A DNA stretch of 64,000 nt from Sipunculus nudus (lineage: Eukaryota; Annelida; Sipuncula; Golfingiida; Sipunculidae). The notes below the pieces were generated by a model. The model made no database searches, was not told where the DNA came from, and saw only the letters and a list, made by a program, of their open reading frames with translations. Below, piece by piece: positions 29,236 to 42,000 of the stretch. Position numbers and translations under genes: made by a program. The stretch lies in contig CM049310.1 in the NCBI GenBank assembly GCA_026874595.1, forward strand, positions 76,189,056-76,253,055, written 5' to 3'. Position 1 is the stretch's first letter. Each line of letters opens with the position of its first letter.

Positions 29236-30409
29236 GGAACAAAAAGCTGGCGAGGAGCCGGAGGAGACACGAGCCATGGCGGACACTATGGAGGAAGGAC
29301 CATAGGCCCCAGAGCTCCGGCTGGAATGAAGAATTCGTCTACGTCCGACATGTAAATAAATACTTGAAGAGGGAGAAAACCGGAGACCTGTTTGGGTCAC
29401 CAATGTCACTTAAAGTCTACCGTTTACATAATAAGGTAATAAGGAATATATGGCGGTACAATAGGTGACCCCAAGTCAGATGGGTGCGGTAAAGGAGAAA
29501 GGTCCCCCCCCCCCACCCCGCACAAGGACACCCCAGGACAACTGGTGAACTAGGTTAAGTCCAAGAAACAATGGAATAAAGTCCATTGATCAATGACCAA
29601 GCTTGACATGTAGAACACGGGTCTGTGGAACCACAACAAGCCGTAATCAGGAGTAAGAGGAACACAGGGATGGAGAGTCCAAAAGGAATTAAAGACTCAC
29701 AGGTGGCGCAATATGTGGGACTGTCCATGGCGGGAAGGGAAAAGAATGACTACTCACAGTTCAGTTGGCAAACCCAACTGTACCAACCATAACAGTGGAA
29801 GAAACCCGCAGAGCGTGTTTACACATCCACCATGGTGAAACGCCAGAAGAAAAGTGATTACAGGAAACAGAAGTATGACCAGGACACACGGGAGTGAGGT
29901 GGGATGGGCAATAATGGGCCCAATAATGGAAAATTTTTGGTTGGCTTACTCTGGCGTATAAACTTTAACAGAGAAAATTCTCCTTAATACAGAAACAGCT
30001 CACAATTATGTTTACGTAATAAAACTGAATTTAAAAGAAAATAATTTTTTTTTCAGATAATATCACTTAAAAGAACATAATGCCACAACAGGGCATCTTC
30101 AAGATTATTACTTGAATCACTCTTCAAAAAAGTATTGTACATTGGAGTTTTCAGTACATGCTTCATTTTATTAACTAAAATGAAAGATTCAGTAAATTTG
30201 ATAAAAAAAAATTTACCTTTCAAATCAGGTATAAACAGTTGGTTGGATGAGGCAGAAACAATATAATTATGCTAATAACTATCTCAGCTATAATTTAATA
30301 CTGAAATTAATATTTAATTTCACTGTGAAAAAGTTTTTACTCTTCTGAAGTAAGAAATTCCTTTTCTTATGAACATCTACACTTTTACAGCAATACACCA
30401 ATTTGTAGA

Positions 30410-31244
30410 CAGGGATGTGCTCAGAAAAATTTGAGTGCCGGGCTGGCGGGCCGTGCACGTGAAATGGGGGGGGGGGGGGGGGGGGGAGGCCACGAGATAT
30501 CTTAAGTTAAACTTTCATTTTTTATAGACGTGATTCCTGATATTTCAGCATGAATAAATCATGAGTAATACTAAAAAGTATTATTAATTTCCAATATGCC
30601 GACAGCAATGCCGCCACTGAGAGCAAATTTGATTGTAAAAGTTAAAACACTGTGGTGAACTCATCTGTCAGTTCAGATTCTGTCGGTCAGTTTTTCAAGT
30701 TTAAAACCTGATATCAAACAGCATATTCCACTTTTCTACGGCAGTTTGGCCTCATTAGGAACTGTGACCCTACAAATGTATTCGAATATTTACGTCGATC
30801 ATCATTCATCAATTATATTCAATCAAACATCGTTTGGCGCGTCATATGTTTTCATAAAAGCTGATTTCAGAATTAGTCTTTTATACAGATACAAGGTGGC
30901 GCTACCATAGCAGCTACGTTCAATCCTTTCGTACCAAATTTTATTCATCAACATTCACTTAATACGGCACATTTTGAAAGAGTACCTTCTATTAAATATT
31001 CATTTTGGGCGCCACTGGATGTCATCTAGTGTGGAAGACATGCACTTAGATATATTCAACAGGGTGTCACAAATTGTAATACCGGTAAAACACTGCGAGA
31101 TAAGCTTAAACACTTGTATTTTTTTGTTCATGGCTTAAACAATTTAAAAATATTACTGCCGGGCGGGCATTGACACTTTCCAGTCAAGTGCCTGGCAGCA
31201 GGAAAGACTGCCGGGCGCACCTGCCCGGCGTGGGCACATCCCTG
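30410..31244. mobile_element. hAT-like TIR element (835 bp)
   Basis: Starts CAGGGATGTGCTCA and ends TGGGCACATCCCTG, an imperfect inverted repeat; subterminal GCCGGGC motifs occur at both ends. It is flanked by a perfect TGTAGA direct repeat (30404-30409 and 31245-31250). A G-run of about 19 lies near 30467-30486. No transposase seen. Confidence 0.78.
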
Positions 31245-31379
31245 TGTAGACAAAATTAAATGTGCACTTTTATCATTATAGCCTACTGTGATACAATACA
31301 AAATCCAAAATGTAGCAAAAATCTAGAGTAAGAATGAATCAAATATAGAAAATTATAACATCCATCTAGTTTTGCATCA

Positions 31380-32242
31380 TTCTTGGGTGGGTGGGGGATG
31401 GGGGGGTTGCAGGGCTTAGTGAAGCCAAGCCAAGCTGAGCCAAGGCAGCTGCCTGGAGTCGGTTACATATCACAGGTTGGGGCTACATTACTCACTGTAT
31501 TGGCCGGTTGGCTTGATGTAACCAACACTTGACATGGTGTCTACAAACTTGAATAAAAGCTATTCTTTTCAATCAATTCCTTTGAAATTTCAGATTTTAA
31601 AAGATTAAATCCATATGTATACATACTGTGAAAATAAAATTAACAGTGCTTACTGGGTAAAAATGTGCCATGGCCAAAGTTGGACAAAATTTTAAGTACT
31701 GATTTTTTATTTATGCAAATAACTTTGAAAAATGGCAAAATTCAGATCTAATTTTGGGTATACAATTGAATCTTGAATATATAAAGTTCTATCCCTAAAA
31801 AAAAGTCTCCAGCTTCAATAATTTTCATGTTAAGTGAGTTAATATATTTCCTGATTTTTTACAAAATGCATTATGTTCGGGCCAATAACTTCAAGAAATT
31901 ACACAATAATGACCTAATTACTTGTAGGTACATAGTAAATATATAGAGGAATGGTTACTTTAAATACATGATCAATATCAGATCAGATGGTTTGATATTG
32001 TGCAGTCTTCGTGTGAAACAATGGGTTTTTAATGGAAAATTTATGTTTTTCCTTAATATCTCAAAGGAACGAAGTCATAGTGACCAACATTTTGGGGACA
32101 TCTAACAGTATGCTGAATTTGAAATCATAGGTCTAGTGGTTTCGAAATGTGCCCTGTTAACGGACTGACACCCGGATGGACGTACTATGGATGGACATTG
32201 GACCATGACTATAGCTCAGATGACGTTTAGTCAGCTGAGCTT
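31380..32242. mobile_element. 3' part of GCTCAGCTGA-family transposon
   Basis: From GTGCCATGGCCAAAGTTGG through GGCAGTCTTCGTGTGAAAC to ATAGCTCAGATGACG then TCAGCTGAGC, this matches the modules at 17390-18694 in order. With the part at 24587-25136 it would form one element interrupted by later insertions. Confidence 0.65.
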
Positions 32243-32249
32243 AAATCTG

Positions 32250-34370
32250 AGGGTGGGTGTTGCATGTTTAAATTTAGGCTTGATGCACAATGCAATATTA
32301 GTGGTCTTATTACAATTCTTTGCTGTGCTAAGAGAACCTTGCCAGAGAAACCAGAGGTTACACGAAACAATGTCTTGGACGACTGCAGTGTATAACCGCA
32401 GGTTGAAGAGTGTAAAGTAATTCAAGATATAAAGAGGTACATGGTCAATATTCATGATTTAATTTTCCATGAAAGAAAACAGCTAACATTTGGTTGCCCT
32501 AAAACCATATTCTGGAAAATGTTAACTGTTTATGTAGAGCCCTGCACGGTTCAAATAGTCATCTAAGGACTTGTCCATATAGCCTCTGTAGGAGTTAACT
32601 AGCCAATGACAAGGTTTGAATCCTTCCAAGGGTGCAATCTATCTGGGAGCCAGTAATTTCATTGCCAATGTTGATCTGTCATCAAATGCAATTTTACCTG
32701 TAACAAGTTTCCTCTGATATTGTATTGTTGAGATATATGGGTATATGTTAAATTGTATCAAATTTTTTACAAAAATAACAAAGTGAGAGGCATAACAATG
32801 TTATGGTGTGATATTCATGTCAATCGAATTTTTGGCATAATTTTTATTTAAAATCTTGCAATGAAAAAAATTAAATTGCGATTCCTATAATAATGTTAAT
32901 ATAGAACATTCAGTTTCAATCAACTATGAACAACTACACTTTTTTTAAATTTAATCAATGTCTAACAGATATGATAAACAAATATAGTTGAAATTATTGT
33001 TGATTAAATTACATTACAGTGATAATGATTAATGTATTAAACAACTCCACCCCTTTGGAACATGGCTGTGTAATGATAAAAACGTGAATAACAACACCTG
33101 AGGACAGCCGGTACTAAATGTAAAATGTTGACGAAACAACTTGTGTGACTGTCCATCTATATTGACATGGTATAACTATTGCCCATTGTGGAGGGGGGGG
33201 GGGCGACTGCCATTGGCATTGGTATATTGTTTTATTGGCAGCACTTCTGGCAGTACTGCTCCTAACCGTAACGACTAAGTTATATATTTAAAATCAGAGT
33301 TTTAATATGACACTGGTAAGAAGACTTGATTTCTTACTTACCAAGTTATGAAGGTTTTACGTGTTGAGCTTGGTGTGCACGTGTATATAATATACAATTC
33401 TGTACGTCAATTCTGTATAGTGTGTGCCACAACCTTACATTGCATTGGCCCACTCAGCTCACTGATGATCTGTCATTCATTTAAAATCGTGCGGGAACTT
33501 GAGCCGCTTACAACATTAAGAAAATGTGAAACTATTTTGTTTGTTAGTTTGCATCTAAACGACATATCATCTTTGAGTCTGTAAAATATCAAATATAGCA
33601 ATATTCGTAAATGATTCAGAATTTCAGAATAACAGGTAAAAATAATAAAAATATTAGACTGTTTATATATTACTTGATATAAGCATGGTTACTAAGGAGG
33701 ATACTTTGGTCACCGGTTTCTTACACAATTTTCTCTTCCAAAAAATCTTAATTTGGATAATAGATAAATATATTGTACCAAAATAATAAAATAATATTAA
33801 TAATTAGCAATTTTATGATAATTTAAGATAAAATAAAATAAAACATTAGCCGAAATGCGAGGTTAACATTTACGAAACTAATTTACGTTTTCGTGATACA
33901 AAATAAGGACATCTGCACTTGCCACAGACATGACAGCAATGGCACAAGGCAGTGTGAAGAGATGCCCTGATATAAACTAAAAATCCACAGTTTTGATGAT
34001 GTTGACTGTTGCCTGTGTAACCTTTACTGATCCAGGTTAAAGATCCAGATTCCGAACATTGATAAACTGTAAGTGACATATTACATTTTGGTCTTTGGAA
34101 TTTGGAACATGAAGTTCTAACTTCTATGCCTATGGTTATACTAGTTATACATGATAATATAGATGATGAATTTATAGTATACTATTAATTAGTACACGAC
34201 AGTAAACTCTATTTGGTTGTTAGTATTACAGTAATGCACTTACGCTGACCAGTAACTGACATGTACACCAGCCCCACAATATAGTAATATATATATATTA
34301 TATATAATCTGTTTTATCATTTTTACATGCTTAATTTTACATGCATCAATATGTTATGTGTGATTTTTAT
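32250..34370. other. gene-free interval
   Basis: AT-rich sequence with one G-run (33190-33202). No exon, RNA gene or clear repeat is supported; short open readings at 33348 and 33870 lack splice context or family resemblance. Confidence 0.45.
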
Positions 34371-34375
34371 GTATT

Positions 34376-34512
34376 TTTGTATTATTTTTATGTATTTATC
34401 TATCTATTTACTTATTTATTTTTTTTTTATGTAATGAATTGCAAGTCAACAACAAATTCCTGGAACTGAAGGCTAATAAATGTTATCTTATCTTATCTTA
34501 TCTTATCTTATA
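34376..34512 (+). mobile_element. 3' tail of a non-LTR retrotransposon (probable)
   Basis: GCAAGTCAACAACAAATTCC ... GGCTAATAAATG leads into a (TTATC)n simple tail at about 34481-34512. A coding-strand end followed by a short tandem repeat tail is typical of CR1/L2/RTE-type LINE 3' ends. No ORF remains. Confidence 0.4.
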
Positions 34513-34532
34513 TATAAATATGAAATATAATT

Positions 34533-34775
34533 TAGGGGCCTGGAAAGTCAAGGGATAAAACACTCAACTCTCTCTGCTGGTAAACCCGGGTTCGATTCTC
34601 CATTTGGCCTTATGAGACCACCGTCCAAGGCTGGTGGTTTTCTCCGGGTTCTCCAGTTTCCTCCATCTCCAGACACTACTGAACGCCATCATCTGAGCCA
34701 TGGAGAGTGCCTCGATTAGTTTAATAACTGTTTGTACAATCAAACAGATATTTGATATTTGTACAATCTATATAA
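34533..34775 (+). mobile_element. tRNA-derived SINE
   Basis: A tRNA-like head (GGGCCTGGAAAGTC..., with B box GGGTTCGATTCTC at about 34589) is followed by a central domain at about 34632-34666 containing GGTGGTTTTCTCCGGG and CCAGTTTCCTCC, then CTGAGCCATGGAGAGTGCC and TTGTACAATC. The order is the same as in the copy at 27735-27972, so the two define one SINE family. Confidence 0.78.
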
Positions 34776-34784
34776 AATAAGTTT

Positions 34785-34799
<15 letters not shown>

Positions 34800-34815
<16 letters not shown>

Positions 34816-35960
34816 TAGTCGATATATTCTACTGTAAAAGTGACTCCAAGGTTAGACACTGACCTTTTTCCTTACCTGCCAATTCAGGCAGCTGGTTGAT
34901 GAAGTTCACCTGCCCAAATATTTATGTCACCTGCTTTATGTTTCTTTAGAGTATTAATTCCTCAACACTTGTTCAGTTCATAGCTCTGTTTTTAAACAAT
35001 TATAGTTCATTCACTCACAGTTCATTCTGTTAGATGTTCAGAGATATTTATTTGCAGAGTTCATTCTGAAAAAAAAATTTAAAGTGATTGAATCAAGTAC
35101 TCTGACAAATATTGATACAGAAACAAATATCAATGATGCAGAAAATTTGAGTGAAACTGTAAATTTGTTATATGCAAGAGTCAATTTTTCAAGCTAAGAT
35201 CAACACTGGTCATGAGCATAAACAATTGCTCTTTTATATTTAGGATTGGGCGAACAATCTGCCTGCCTTGTTGGGCAGGCATTTATGGGTTTTCACTTGC
35301 CCAAAACCCTCAGTCACCTACCCTGGGCAGTCTGGCATTGGTATTTTTCTATCCCTGAAGTCACAGTCCTGAATATGCCAAAACATTATAAGCCATGATA
35401 TGATAAACTATAACTAGTTAAAGAATTAACTTTTAGTCTCTTAAATTTTTTTTTAAATGGTTTTTCTTACAAATTATTTTTTTTATAATAAATCAATAAT
35501 AAGTTACAATAATTTTATTGACATAGTTAAGGTTTCTTAAAGTGTACACTTCTTATTTTTTTTATTAATATTAGTTTTCTGTATATTTATATTTATGTAC
35601 AACAACTGTGATAAGACACATCTCAAGTTGATTGCATTTTTAGAACCACTACAGAAATAAGTTTTTAGTATACTTTTTAGTGCTAACCTAGGTGCATATC
35701 AGGATACATGTATTTATATTATGTACATGTATGCTGTTTATCTAAATAAAAGCAATTAATCAATCTACACTTAATAGTAAGTACACAAAAATCTCTGAGG
35801 GGAAGAGGCAGAAATAAGGAACCTAGAAAGGTCTATAATAATCACTGCACTAAAATTAGATTGATGTGAATTTATATAACCCATGTATCATCATAGACAC
35901 GTTCAGTGAGATTAAGTTTCATGGTTCTTTTTCATTGGTTCATAAAACTTAGGTTCATAA
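34800..35960. other. interval upstream of the TTC28-like first coding exon
   Basis: AT-rich, beginning with a TA microsatellite (34785-34815). It should contain upstream promoter or 5' UTR sequence of the following gene, but no core element can be assigned. Confidence 0.35.
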
Positions 35961-35972
35961 TATCTCACATAG

Positions 35973-36062
35973 ATGGAGCTTCCTGCATTAACCAGCATGT
36001 CAGGAACCTACAGCATGGCAGAGGGGAGTGAAGCCATCAGTGAAGCAGATGAAATTAACAGG
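35973..36062 (+). CDS. TTC28-like exon 1
   Basis: Encodes MELPALTSMSGTYSMAEGSE to INR (30 residues). ATG directly follows a CTCACATAG acceptor-like sequence, so a 5' UTR exon may precede it. Donor GTAAGA. Later in-frame ATGs at 35997 and 36015 are alternatives. The next exon could also be reached from an in-frame ATG at 38277. Confidence 0.6.
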
Positions 36063-39000
36063 GTAAGATATTTGTATATGTGGTTTCATGTTAAGGATGT
36101 AACACCTTTGCATGGTTTTGAAAAAAAAATATTTCATATACATAAATATGAGAACATCTACATAATAATTAAAAAAAAAATAAATGGATAGTGGTTACTA
36201 TTATATGGCACATGATATCTCTAGATTTCACTTTAATAATAAATCGAGGTTGTAAACTATTTACAAAAGAACATATATAGAGATTTACCATTCAGAATCT
36301 GAAATTAGGCCAAAATAAAAAAGGTATGGTTCTCGGGTACTTTTTCAGAAATCAATGCAGGTGGGCTTTTTTTTTATTTTTAATGTTTTGGTATGTTTCT
36401 ATAAAAATGTCAAATGGTAAGGGAAAAGCATAATAATGACAGATTTATTTTGCTAAACAAGTGAAAGCACTACATAAAAAAGGATATTGTATGAGTTTAT
36501 CTTCTTGAAAGAAATGTCAGAGCCACTGCAGCTCAAAATTGGTAAGTTTCTATTGAAAATCAAAATAAAATTTTTTTGATGCGGGGGTTTAAAGTTGATG
36601 CGGGCTGTGCCTGAGAACCATACCTTTTATTTTTTTGGCCTTATATGTATTTTTTCTTGCTATATGTAATTGAAAGCTAAAAGTGGTCATTACATTAAAA
36701 ATAAATGTTAATTTTTTTCCTCTTGACAATTTTATCATATGCCAGACAAACTTCCGTGGAACATCACTTAATTACCTTGTCAGTTAATTACATTACACAG
36801 TGCAGTCCACCTGCTCTGATTTATCATCCTATTAGAAATATCTGCTGGTCCCATAAATAATATTTTGAAAAATGTTGGTGTATTTATGGCAAGGAACACA
36901 CAGGATTTAAAAATTTACGTGTATTAAAAATAGAATGTCAAGAGGAATGCAAATGAAACTAATTTTTAGTCTCTGTGTGTTTTTGCAGCATTTTCTATTT
37001 TGGTCCTGCTCTGTGCATCTTTGTTCAGGTTATGGTCATTGCACTCTTCACTTTGACGGTAGTCTTCACTTGGCACTTCTAATATTGCAAGATGACATCA
37101 CAGGGACTACGTGGCAGAGTGTTCCAGGACTTTCTCTCACAGAGCTGTTGTTTACACTTAAAGTGGTGAATTCATGTCCTGTGCCTTGACTCCATTCCAC
37201 AGATCAAATTAAAATAACTTTGTGTTACTTCAGCTGGTGTTTTAAAGAGGCTCCATCAAATGCAAAGCACTCACGACAAGAAAATAACCTCGTTACCCTG
37301 CACTCACGAAATGTGAAAGATCCATGGGGACATCATATCTACCTGCCTTAATTGTATGCAAGTTTTAAACCTGTTGAATAATGCATGGTCTGTAATGCCC
37401 CTTTTGTCCTACCCAACTTGTTGTTTTCCCAAAACACATACTAACCCAGTTTGAAAAAGACGAAATAGCCGGTCAAAATGGTGAAGAGGTAATTGCCGAT
37501 AATCCCGTCTTACACCTAGTTCTGTTTTTAGCATACAAGTTGCAAAGTCACAACAAAAATGTCAGATACATGGTTTTCTAGTAGAGTTAAATAAAATAAG
37601 ACATCTTTCATAGGTATGTTTAATTCTCACTAAAGCTGAGTCTTTTTGCAGCTCCCTAAAGTCGAGAATGATCTTTTAAGCAGAACATGCTTTTCTAAAT
37701 GTAGTAATTATATTAACTTGATTGTTCCATGGTGCTTCTATTTTGTTTATAATAAATACATTATATGGGACATTTCTTGTACATCATTAGCACATATGGC
37801 ATACAGGAAATGATTAATATTGGTACTTATAATCAGTATTCTCCAACCTGTTTCAGTCATAGGTACATGTGTTTTGGCTGGTGATGATAACAAAGATCAT
37901 TCTTAAATCTTCATTGTACGAGTTGTAGACAAGTGCTAAACTGTCTGCATGCTTTTGGATGGGGTGCTCGGGCATTCATTATGGAGTGGGTGCTGTTGCT
38001 CTGTTGGCTCATTCGACTTCTCATCTTGCACTCAGTGTGAGCAGTTTGGAGCTGCGCTTGGATCATGTGTGGGGGATACTTTTGCGCTGGCATCTACAAA
38101 ATTATTGCCTGGGCTATCTCACCTCTATCACTTTAAGTTTTCTCCATAAAAATGACCAAAATAAACAGAAGCACATGACTATCCAATTTCATATTGTTGA
38201 GGGAGCTTGCTGGGCCTGGTTTCAGCCATGTCAACCATACAGCTCGAGCATCATTTCCCCATCTTTAGCTTCAGGTATGATTGTGTTTTATCAGGTTCAT
38301 CAACTGTTTGAAAGTGCAGATGAAGCATTCCAGGCTGAGGACTACACTGAAGCTCTGCAGCTGTACACAGAGGCCCTAGAGATGGATGAAGGCAATGCTG
38401 ACATCATCAGCTCTCGTGCTGCCACCTATATGCAACTTGGGAACTATGTCCTGGCACAGAAAGATGCGGAGAAGATTCTGGTCCATGATCCAAATAATTC
38501 ACAGGTTTGTATGCAGATTGAATGGAACGTATTATTTTTACACCGTTGCTGATGTTGGTGGGAGAACATGTCATTCAGATCTCAGAAGTAACATAGATTA
38601 TCTCCATATTTGTGATATGCCAGTTATTATCTTTTAAAAATAACATAAAAAAGTAGCCAACACATTTTTTTTATATGGAGGTGTTCATGCTGTCAGAGAT
38701 AGAGAAATCAACCTCTGATTTGAAATATGCAATATTGGGTGTTTATGTTTGAGTGATATTTGAAATTTATCACAAAAATAATTTGTCATATGTGTAAGAT
38801 AAGTGACAGGTTTCATATGTAAATTACAGGTTTACATATACATGTTAATCAATTCTATTATATGAAAAACATAAAATTTACATCATGTACACTTTGATTA
38901 ATATAAAATTTTACACTATTAATATTTATCATCATTACCTTGATTATATCTGGCAAAATATATGCATTATTAATGAGGTTAGAGGGCACTAAACTTAGGT

Positions 39001-42000
39001 GACCCAATAATAGCTTACCATGAATTTGGCAGAACTTGATTAAACTCATTATCTCCAAGTTAAGTATCTCACTAGAGTTTGATTCTCCACACATTTTGTA
39101 CATATTTAATGAGGTCAGAGGTCACCAGATTTATAATGACTGTACAGTGTTTTTGTTATCTGTGTGAGGATGTTTGATGACAGACTGGACTTTACTGTTA
39201 TTTACTTGTTTTAGGGTTACTACCTGCAAGGTGTTGCTTTTGACAACTTGGGTCAGTATAGGGAGTCCATGCTAGCCTTCCTGAAAGCTCTCCACATTGA
39301 CACTGAGAATGCTGCAACCCTTACCACAAACATAGCATCACTTGCCTCCCACTTCTGTGTGATCCCTGAGGGTCTTTTACAGACTATTCCAGGTTGGTTC
39401 ATTTCTCAGTTTAATATAGTTTTCCATGTTTTAGAAAATTTTTACTGAAATCAGTGTTTCACGATTACCTATTTAATCCAACATGAACCCTGAGCTCCAC
39501 AACTTTATATTGATATAATAATATTTTTTAGAAATAAAAATATGGAAAAAGGCTTCAAGTTTGTACAGTTTTAACAAAATTTTCATATATTGGTATACTT
39601 TATAATTCATTTCAAATGACAGTAGTATGCATGGTAGCACATTTACAGTTTTGACACAAATTTGTCCTTTTTATCAGCTAGATATTTCCTTTAAATTGTT
39701 TGTATTATTTTTGCTTAATCAAGAATATGCAGCACAGATTTGTATGTACTGATAAGGGTTATTCACTTCAGGAAGCATGTCAAATAAAGAGGGTCCCATG
39801 ACTCTAAATTAAAAAACAGTAAGGAAGGATTGATTTACTTCGAAATTTTCACCTTTCCAATGGAATGGCATTAACACAGGTTTGCCTTTCCACAGAAAAA
39901 AATGCCTTTCTGCAAAAGATGCATCCTACCATCATATCAAAATTTCAGTCACACTTCATTCAGTGTAAACCTGATTCTGCCATCTTACATGTCATCCTAC
40001 ATGCACACTTGCATGCAAAAAGACCTGAATATTTTAAAAAGTTACACAATTGTGCAGTGAAAAAAAAAAAGAAAAATACACCTGAAGAGGGCCTAAATGC
40101 CGGAAAGTATAAGAAATCATAGACAGTTCTAATAGGCAAATATAGGAAATATAGGGATTTGGTAAAACGCCACCTGTAAAATACTTCATTTTTGTGTCAT
40201 GTTTGGAACTACTTATCAGCGACTTATGTGGTCTTGACCTTTCCAATGGATTGGTACAAAAAGCAAAAATGCCTTTTTGTGCACGTTTTTGCCTGTCTGA
40301 GACAGGTTGAAAGGCATTATCTGGTAAGATTGAAAGGCTGCTCTGTTCTTGTTATTGTACTTTCTTAATGGATGAAACTTGGCAGGTGGTAGATTAATGG
40401 TGTGACTATAGTCTAATCAATCCCCTCATGTCCATCTAATATTTGCAAGGAAAATTTTTAGGGAGAAAATGATAATGCAGGATAGATGATGAATGGCCTA
40501 ATTTTCAAGAAGGGAAACCAAAACATACTTGTTCATTATTTATAAAACAGAACTATTTGAAAATATGACAAATCTGTCTACATTTTCAACATATCAGTAT
40601 CACAGAGGAGGTATTCATGTACATTTTCAGATATGATTATGAACCATTGAATGTGCAAGTATGTTATTTTTGAGAAAGAAATATATTTTATTAAATAAAA
40701 AATAGTATAGACAAGTAAATTATATATAAATGTTAAAAATAATAATAATTGTTCAGGTTTTCAAATATCCTGTTACATTTTCCAGATATGGATCCTTACA
40801 AGAAGCTTTGTGAAGTTGGAGCTTGCCTGTACCAGGCAGACAAGCATGACTTGTGTGTTAAAGTCCTAACAGCGGCGCAGAATTTCCAAACAAACCAGCA
40901 AGGAATCACTATGAAGCTGCTGCTTACATTAGCAAATGCTTATGCAGCATTGAAAAATCGGGACACTGCTATATCAGTTTACCAGGACTGCTTGACCACT
41001 GCTGTGGCTTCCCACGATGACCAGTACCAGACAAAAGCACTGGTGAATGTCGCCAGTCTCTTTCTGGAAGCAGGGGACACACATCGTGCTATAGTCTATT
41101 ATGAGAAACTGATCGATCTGGAAAAAAATCTTCTTCTTGAGCAAGGGGAGCTGCCTGATTATTGGAATGCTGAACTGCTCAGTGCCTTGCATTTAAATCT
41201 TAGTATTGCATATAAAAGTATTGGGAACATTGAGCTTGCATTAGTGCATGGTAAAGAGTACGCTGCACTAGTGAAAGAAAGCCAGCTCAAATCACATGCC
41301 GAAGCACAAGCCTATCACAACATTGGTATGCTGTATGAGATGTTAGGTGACTATTCTGTAGCACTGGAACAGTATAAGAAATTCCTTGAGCAGTCTAAGC
41401 AGAAGGGAGACAAGAAAGGGGTTGCTTTAGCATATGGCTGTCTTGGGAGTGTATATGGGAATTTGAAGAACAAACAGCTTGCGCTGACTTACCATGAGCA
41501 GCATGTGAACATGGCTAACACTTTACAGGTCGTAGATCAAAAAGTTTACACAGCTTCGCTGGAGCAGATGGGAGACACACTCGTTAATTTTAAAGACTAC
41601 GATGCAGCTGCTGAATGCTACACGAAAATGTTCCAGGCTTGCCAGCGAAATGATGTCAAAGGTCAAGTAACAGCATTATGCAAATTAGGCAACACCTTTC
41701 AGGAACAAGAGCGTTTCCAGTACAGTTTGTACTATTACGAACAAGCAAAGGTGATCGCCGAAGACTTTGAGTTTGAAGACATTATTATTTTATGTAGGCA
41801 GAACTTGGCTTGTATTTTACAGTATTCCACACAAATGTTTGAGCTGGACCAAGCTAAAGCGTACTTTGAGCAGCTGATCCCAATATTTGAAGCAAAACTC
41901 CAAGAGCACAAGGATGAGGGCACTTTCTGTCCAAAGGAGCTTTCTGTCAAATTAAATCAGTGTTACAGAGGGGTCCAGAATGTACTGGCTAAACTTGGAA

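Larger units (their letters stand above)
25193..30023. mobile_element. GC-rich mobile-element-like island with inverted terminal repeats (~4.8 kb)
   Basis: The sequence 25193-25346 is the inverted counterpart of 29852-30003; both contain GTAAGCCAACC, GGGCCCATTAT.GCCCATCCC and TTTCCTGTAATCACTTTT. A second short pair, TTTATTACGT at 25458-25467 and ACGTAATAAA at 30014-30023, may mark the true termini. The interior is far more GC-rich than the flanks and strongly purine-biased on the + strand. That bias gives overlapping stop-free readings on the - strand of up to 266 codons in several frames (26450-28789); none shows a reverse transcriptase, integrase or transposase motif. A three-copy tandem repeat sits at 28925-29235. 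The - strand at 29405-29390 reads TTGGTGACCCAAACAGG, similar to a primer-binding site, but no second direct LTR was found. A DIRS-like or other TIR element are both possible. Confidence 0.5.

Noticed and set aside
25193-30003. LTR retrotransposon on the - strand with the right end as its 5' LTR
   Set aside because: The matching left sequence is inverted, not direct, relative to the right one, and no gag or pol motif was found, so an LTR pair is not supported.
34540-34610. Stand-alone tRNA gene
   Set aside because: The tRNA-like head does not fold as a clean cloverleaf and is continuous with the SINE body also present at 27735-27972.
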